A DNA stretch of 64,000 nucleotides, from contig JAUJEA010000011.1 in assembly GCA_030442035.1 (NCBI GenBank), forward strand, positions 222,844-286,843. The letters are read 5' to 3'. Positions 61,213-64,000 of the stretch are shown here, in pieces (within the stretch, counting starts at the first letter, position 1; each line of letters begins with the position of its first letter). Made by a program: the position numbers and the translations under genes. This DNA is from Splendidivirga corallicola (lineage in GTDB: Bacteria; Bacteroidota; Bacteroidia; Cytophagales; Cyclobacteriaceae). Under the pieces are notes generated by a model. The model saw only the letters and a program-made list of their open reading frames with translations. It was not told the DNA's origin and did no database searches.

Positions 61213-63108
61213 ATGATACACAACTACTTAAAACTAGCATTGCGTAATCTTTGGAAGCAAAAGCTGTTTTCTGCAATTAACTTCACCGGCTTGATTCTTG
61301 GTTTCTCCGCTTTCTTAATGATTGGTCTTTATGTATGGGACGAATTGAGCTTCGACAATTTTCATGATAAAAAAAATCGTATATACCGCTTATGGGATGC
61401 TACGGCAACCCGCCATGTCGCCATGACACCATACGTCTGGTCAGTTCCCCTCAATAATGAGTTACCAGAAATAGAAAATATTGTCACCATTCAGCATTTG
61501 AGCTTAATCGTCAAACAGGATGACGATGTATATGCGGAAACAGAAATGTTTGCCGCTGATTCTACATTTTTTGAAATATTTGATTTTCCAGTCCTAAGGG
61601 GAAACCCTCAAAACTTATTAAAAGATCCTAACCGGTTGATCATTACACCGGAGATGGCTACTAAATATTTTGGAAATACAAACCCCATTGGTCAAACGTT
61701 GGAGATCAACATATTTGGAACGTTCGTGTCTTTTGAAGTCAGTGCCATTGCTGCGTGTCCTGAAAATTCTCATATACAATTCGATTTTCTTTTACCTTAT
61801 GAATTGATTAAAAAATACTCTTTTAATCCCCCTGCCTATGAAAATTGGAGGACGCACTTTGTTTATACGTATCTTTTGATGACACCGGACTTTGACCATG
61901 CTGCATTCAAAACAAAGCTGAAACAGTTTCTTTTAAAACATGGGGGTAAAACACTGTATGATCGATACACTCCAAATATTCAACCTCTTTCTCATGTCTA
62001 CCTGAAGTCAAATCTGGAATTTGATTTTCAACCCAAAGGCAGCATAAAAAATGTAAAGATCTTAACTGTTGCTGCCATAGGCCTGCTCGTAATTGCCATT
62101 ATCAACTTTGTAAACCTGATGACCTCACAATACCTAAGACGAGTGAAGGAAATTGCCATTAAAAGAGCCATGGGTTCTGATAAATCAGCCATACTGCTTC
62201 AATTTCTGGTAGAATCATCCCTGATGGCTGTCGCCTCTGTTATAGTGGCTGTTGGTATTACTCTGTTTTTTCTTCCTCAACTCAATGATTTTACCGGGAA
62301 GACATTTCAGATAACTCATGTGCTCAATCCCGGTTTCATAGTCATTTCTTTGATAACAGGACTTATCATAGGATGTTTGGCAGGTATCTATCCGGCATTC
62401 GTCATGGCATCTTATAAACCTGTTTGTATACTAAGATCAAAACCGGCTAATAGGGTGAAAAGTGTTCTGACTCGAAAAATTCTGGTAATCTTTCAATTTA
62501 TTCTGGCTGTTGTTTTGCTCATGGCCACCGGAACCATTAATGAACAGGTTGATTTTATGTTAAAGAAGGATCTTGGATTCAATCAGGATCAGGTTATTGT
62601 GATCAATGATGCCGGACAAATTTCCTCACATCCTGATAAGACAAATCTTTTGAGAGAAGAACTTTTAAAAAATGTAAGCATTCATGCGGTTTCGGCTTCT
62701 TCCAGTTACCCCGGAACCGGTACCTGGAGTGTTGGTTATAAACCCGAGGGATATGAAGATATTGAACAGTCACTTTCTCTGTCCACAATATTCGCTGATC
62801 ATGATTTTATAAATACATATGATATTGAAATAATCAAGGGACGCGACTTGAACCGACAAATTCAGTCGGATTCCAATGCATATCTCATCAATGAGGCTGC
62901 CGTTCAGCTTTTTTCAGCTCGTGATAATTCCTGGAAAACAAACCCTCTTAATAAACTATTGGAAGAAACTTATTTGAAGAAAAAAGGACCGGTGATTGGT
63001 GTGTTCAAAAACTTTCATTTTGAATCGCTGGAAAGAAAGATTAATCCCTTGATCATTCATATTTACTCGGAATATTTTTTTTTCCATACAAATCAAACTG
63101 AGCAGTGA
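61213..63108 (+). CDS. MacB-like ABC transporter permease, frameshifted N-terminal part
   Basis: From ATG 61213 (MIHNYLKLALRNLWKQK, the usual family start) the ORF gives a first membrane helix near residue 20-40. A periplasmic MacB_PCD domain follows (FDFPVLRGNPQNLLKDPNRL). The FtsX region has three helices and the REIAIKRAMGSDK-type turn. Then a helix at about 430 and a second periplasmic domain. It stops at 63108 just after nine T (63075-63083), where the frame is lost. The remainder is in the next frame at 63113-63613. Upstream GTG and ATG (61177, 61180) are alternative starts. Confidence 0.85.
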   Translation: MIHNYLKLALRNLWKQKLFSAINFTGLILGFSAFLMIGLYVWDELSFDNFHDKKNRIYRLWDATATRHVAMTPYVWSVPLNNELPEIENIVTIQHLSLIVKQDDDVYAETEMFAADSTFFEIFDFPVLRGNPQNLLKDPNRLIITPEMATKYFGNTNPIGQTLEINIFGTFVSFEVSAIAACPENSHIQFDFLLPYELIKKYSFNPPAYENWRTHFVYTYLLMTPDFDHAAFKTKLKQFLLKHGGKTLYDRYTPNIQPLSHVYLKSNLEFDFQPKGSIKNVKILTVAAIGLLVIAIINFVNLMTSQYLRRVKEIAIKRAMGSDKSAILLQFLVESSLMAVASVIVAVGITLFFLPQLNDFTGKTFQITHVLNPGFIVISLITGLIIGCLAGIYPAFVMASYKPVCILRSKPANRVKSVLTRKILVIFQFILAVVLLMATGTINEQVDFMLKKDLGFNQDQVIVINDAGQISSHPDKTNLLREELLKNVSIHAVSASSSYPGTGTWSVGYKPEGYEDIEQSLSLSTIFADHDFINTYDIEIIKGRDLNRQIQSDSNAYLINEAAVQLFSARDNSWKTNPLNKLLEETYLKKKGPVIGVFKNFHFESLERKINPLIIHIYSEYFFFHTNQTEQ

Positions 63109-63112
63109 AAAT

Positions 63113-63613
63113 ATGGCCTCTTCTATTGCAACCATTGAAGGAAAATGGAAGCAATTATTTCCGGATACACCTTTCAACTATAATTTTGTGGATCAGGAAT
63201 TTGCCGTCCATTTCGAAGCGGATCAAAAACTCAAACAGTTGCTCTCCACATTTACAATGATCTCCATAGTCGTAGCTATTTTGGGTTTGTTCGGTTTATC
63301 AACTTTCTTGTCCATAGAAAAAGCGAGGGAGATGAGCATTAGAAAAGTTATTGGTGCCACTGAAAATCAAATATTCGGCTTGCTTTCCTGGCAGTTCATC
63401 AAACTCATTTTAATAGCCAACACCATCGGAATTCCACTTGGCTACTATTTAATGATTAGGTGGCTTTCCGGTTTTGCTTATAAAATTGACATGCCGCTAT
63501 ACATTTTTCTGCTGACAGTTTTTATTACAGTACTAACAGCTATGTTGACTATGACCTATCATGCATACAAAACGGCCAGGACCAACCCTGTAAGCATTCT
63601 TTCCAATGAATGA
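63113..63613 (+). CDS. C-terminal part of the MacB-like permease (other frame)
   Basis: The 166 residues hold the missing end of the upstream protein: the tail of the periplasmic domain (IEGKWKQLFPDTPFNYNFVD) and the last FtsX region with three helices. It contains the family turn EKAREMSIRKVIGATENQI and the ending ARTNPVSILSNE. It has no start context of its own. With one T fewer in the 63075-63083 run, the frame continues as YFFSIQIKLSSENM into this ORF. It is a broken gene, a slippage site or a sequence error. Confidence 0.85.
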   Translation: MASSIATIEGKWKQLFPDTPFNYNFVDQEFAVHFEADQKLKQLLSTFTMISIVVAILGLFGLSTFLSIEKAREMSIRKVIGATENQIFGLLSWQFIKLILIANTIGIPLGYYLMIRWLSGFAYKIDMPLYIFLLTVFITVLTAMLTMTYHAYKTARTNPVSILSNE

Positions 63614-63758
63614 TCCGAGTTAAAGAGAAAGAAGGAAACCTCATAGTTGCTATATTGATAAATAACAACAGTGGGGTTTCCTTAATTAAATACCATAAAA
63701 CTGATAGCTTGAAAATCAACGATCTGATAACATCCATAAGACTTTTCTTATTATTCCT

Positions 63759-63845
63759 ATGTCCTGTAAGGACTAAATGTTTTTAGAAAGATTTTATTTA
63801 AGGATTTTGTGCCGTAGGTACAAAATATCGTCCCTACGGGACTGG
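63759..63845. repeat. interspersed GTCCCGTAGGGAC element, copy 2
   Basis: TGCCGTAGGTAC (63810-63821) and ATATCGTCCCTACGGGACT (63825-63843) match the blocks at 6127-6138 and 6174-6194, with the second inverted. A further GTCCTGTAAGGAC palindrome is at 63761. The rest of 63614-64000 shows no gene. Confidence 0.55.
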
Positions 63846-64000
63846 ATACTATATTATTATGCAATAAAGATTATAGAGTTATTACTTTAGATATAACCTA
63901 TATTTGATAAAATTTTCAAAGAATGATGGATATTTTTAAAGGTCATAATATAATAGATTTTTCCAAAGAGTTTTCCAGTGAAGATGATTGCAAGGCTTAT

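Overview
The window reads as chromosome of a Bacteroidota bacterium, most likely of the Cytophagales. The reasons are the type IX secretion parts (a PorP/SprF-like protein and two large secreted proteins with gliding-type C-terminal domains), the many lipoproteins, the MacB-like permease style, and promoters with a TAnnTTTG -7 element, which is the Bacteroidota consensus. I see no rRNA, CRISPR array, prophage, complete insertion sequence or integrase.

Layout. 0.2-15 kb holds mostly single housekeeping or accessory genes: AIM24, a Gfo/Idh/MocA oxidoreductase with a fructosamine-kinase-like kinase, a cupin, an arginase-family enzyme, a VWA lipoprotein, a DUF3179 lipoprotein, a secreted subtilase, DinB, a three-part Mrr nuclease-TIR protein, and a zinc-protease-like lipoprotein. 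16.0-22.5 kb is a sulfur-assimilation locus: promoter, SAM-I riboswitch, a 45-codon ORF ending in a cysteine run, ferredoxin, homocysteine synthase, a second poly-cysteine ORF with an intrinsic terminator, then sulfite reductase, two siroheme genes and an APS/PAPS reductase. ApbE, a tRNA/rRNA methyltransferase, MutS, a DUF1028 protein, tRNA-Gly and tRNA-Leu follow.

28.7-41.3 kb lies between two direct copies of the 3' half of tRNA-Leu with its terminator. It holds the type IX secretion cargo and partner genes, a sigma factor with a TPR membrane protein, and a TPR-CHAT protein. 41.9-43.5 kb is a three-gene sigma-factor operon. 44-50.4 kb is bounded by related direct repeats and carries a restriction-modification type locus: Xre regulator, m5C methyltransferase, a GHKL ATPase fused to a PD-(D/E)xK nuclease, and Vsr, plus a divergent small coiled-coil gene. 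50.4-58.7 kb is a minus-strand run of small accessory genes (esterase, VOC, AraC, beta-lactamase-fold hydrolase, DUF1330, Crp/Fnr, MFS) separated by several families of short intergenic repeats. The end holds a TPR adenylate/guanylate cyclase and a permease gene broken at a run of nine T.

The most interesting system is the sulfur locus. The sequence suggests layered control: SAM is sensed by a riboswitch, and cysteine supply is sensed by ribosomes translating two Cys-rich leader ORFs. The second leader has all the parts of a classical transcription attenuator in front of sulfite reductase. Other leads are the mirrored divergent promoters of the restriction-modification locus, the Mrr-TIR fusion, the tRNA-Leu duplication, and a gene that sits between the two halves of a repeat found uninterrupted 4 kb away.
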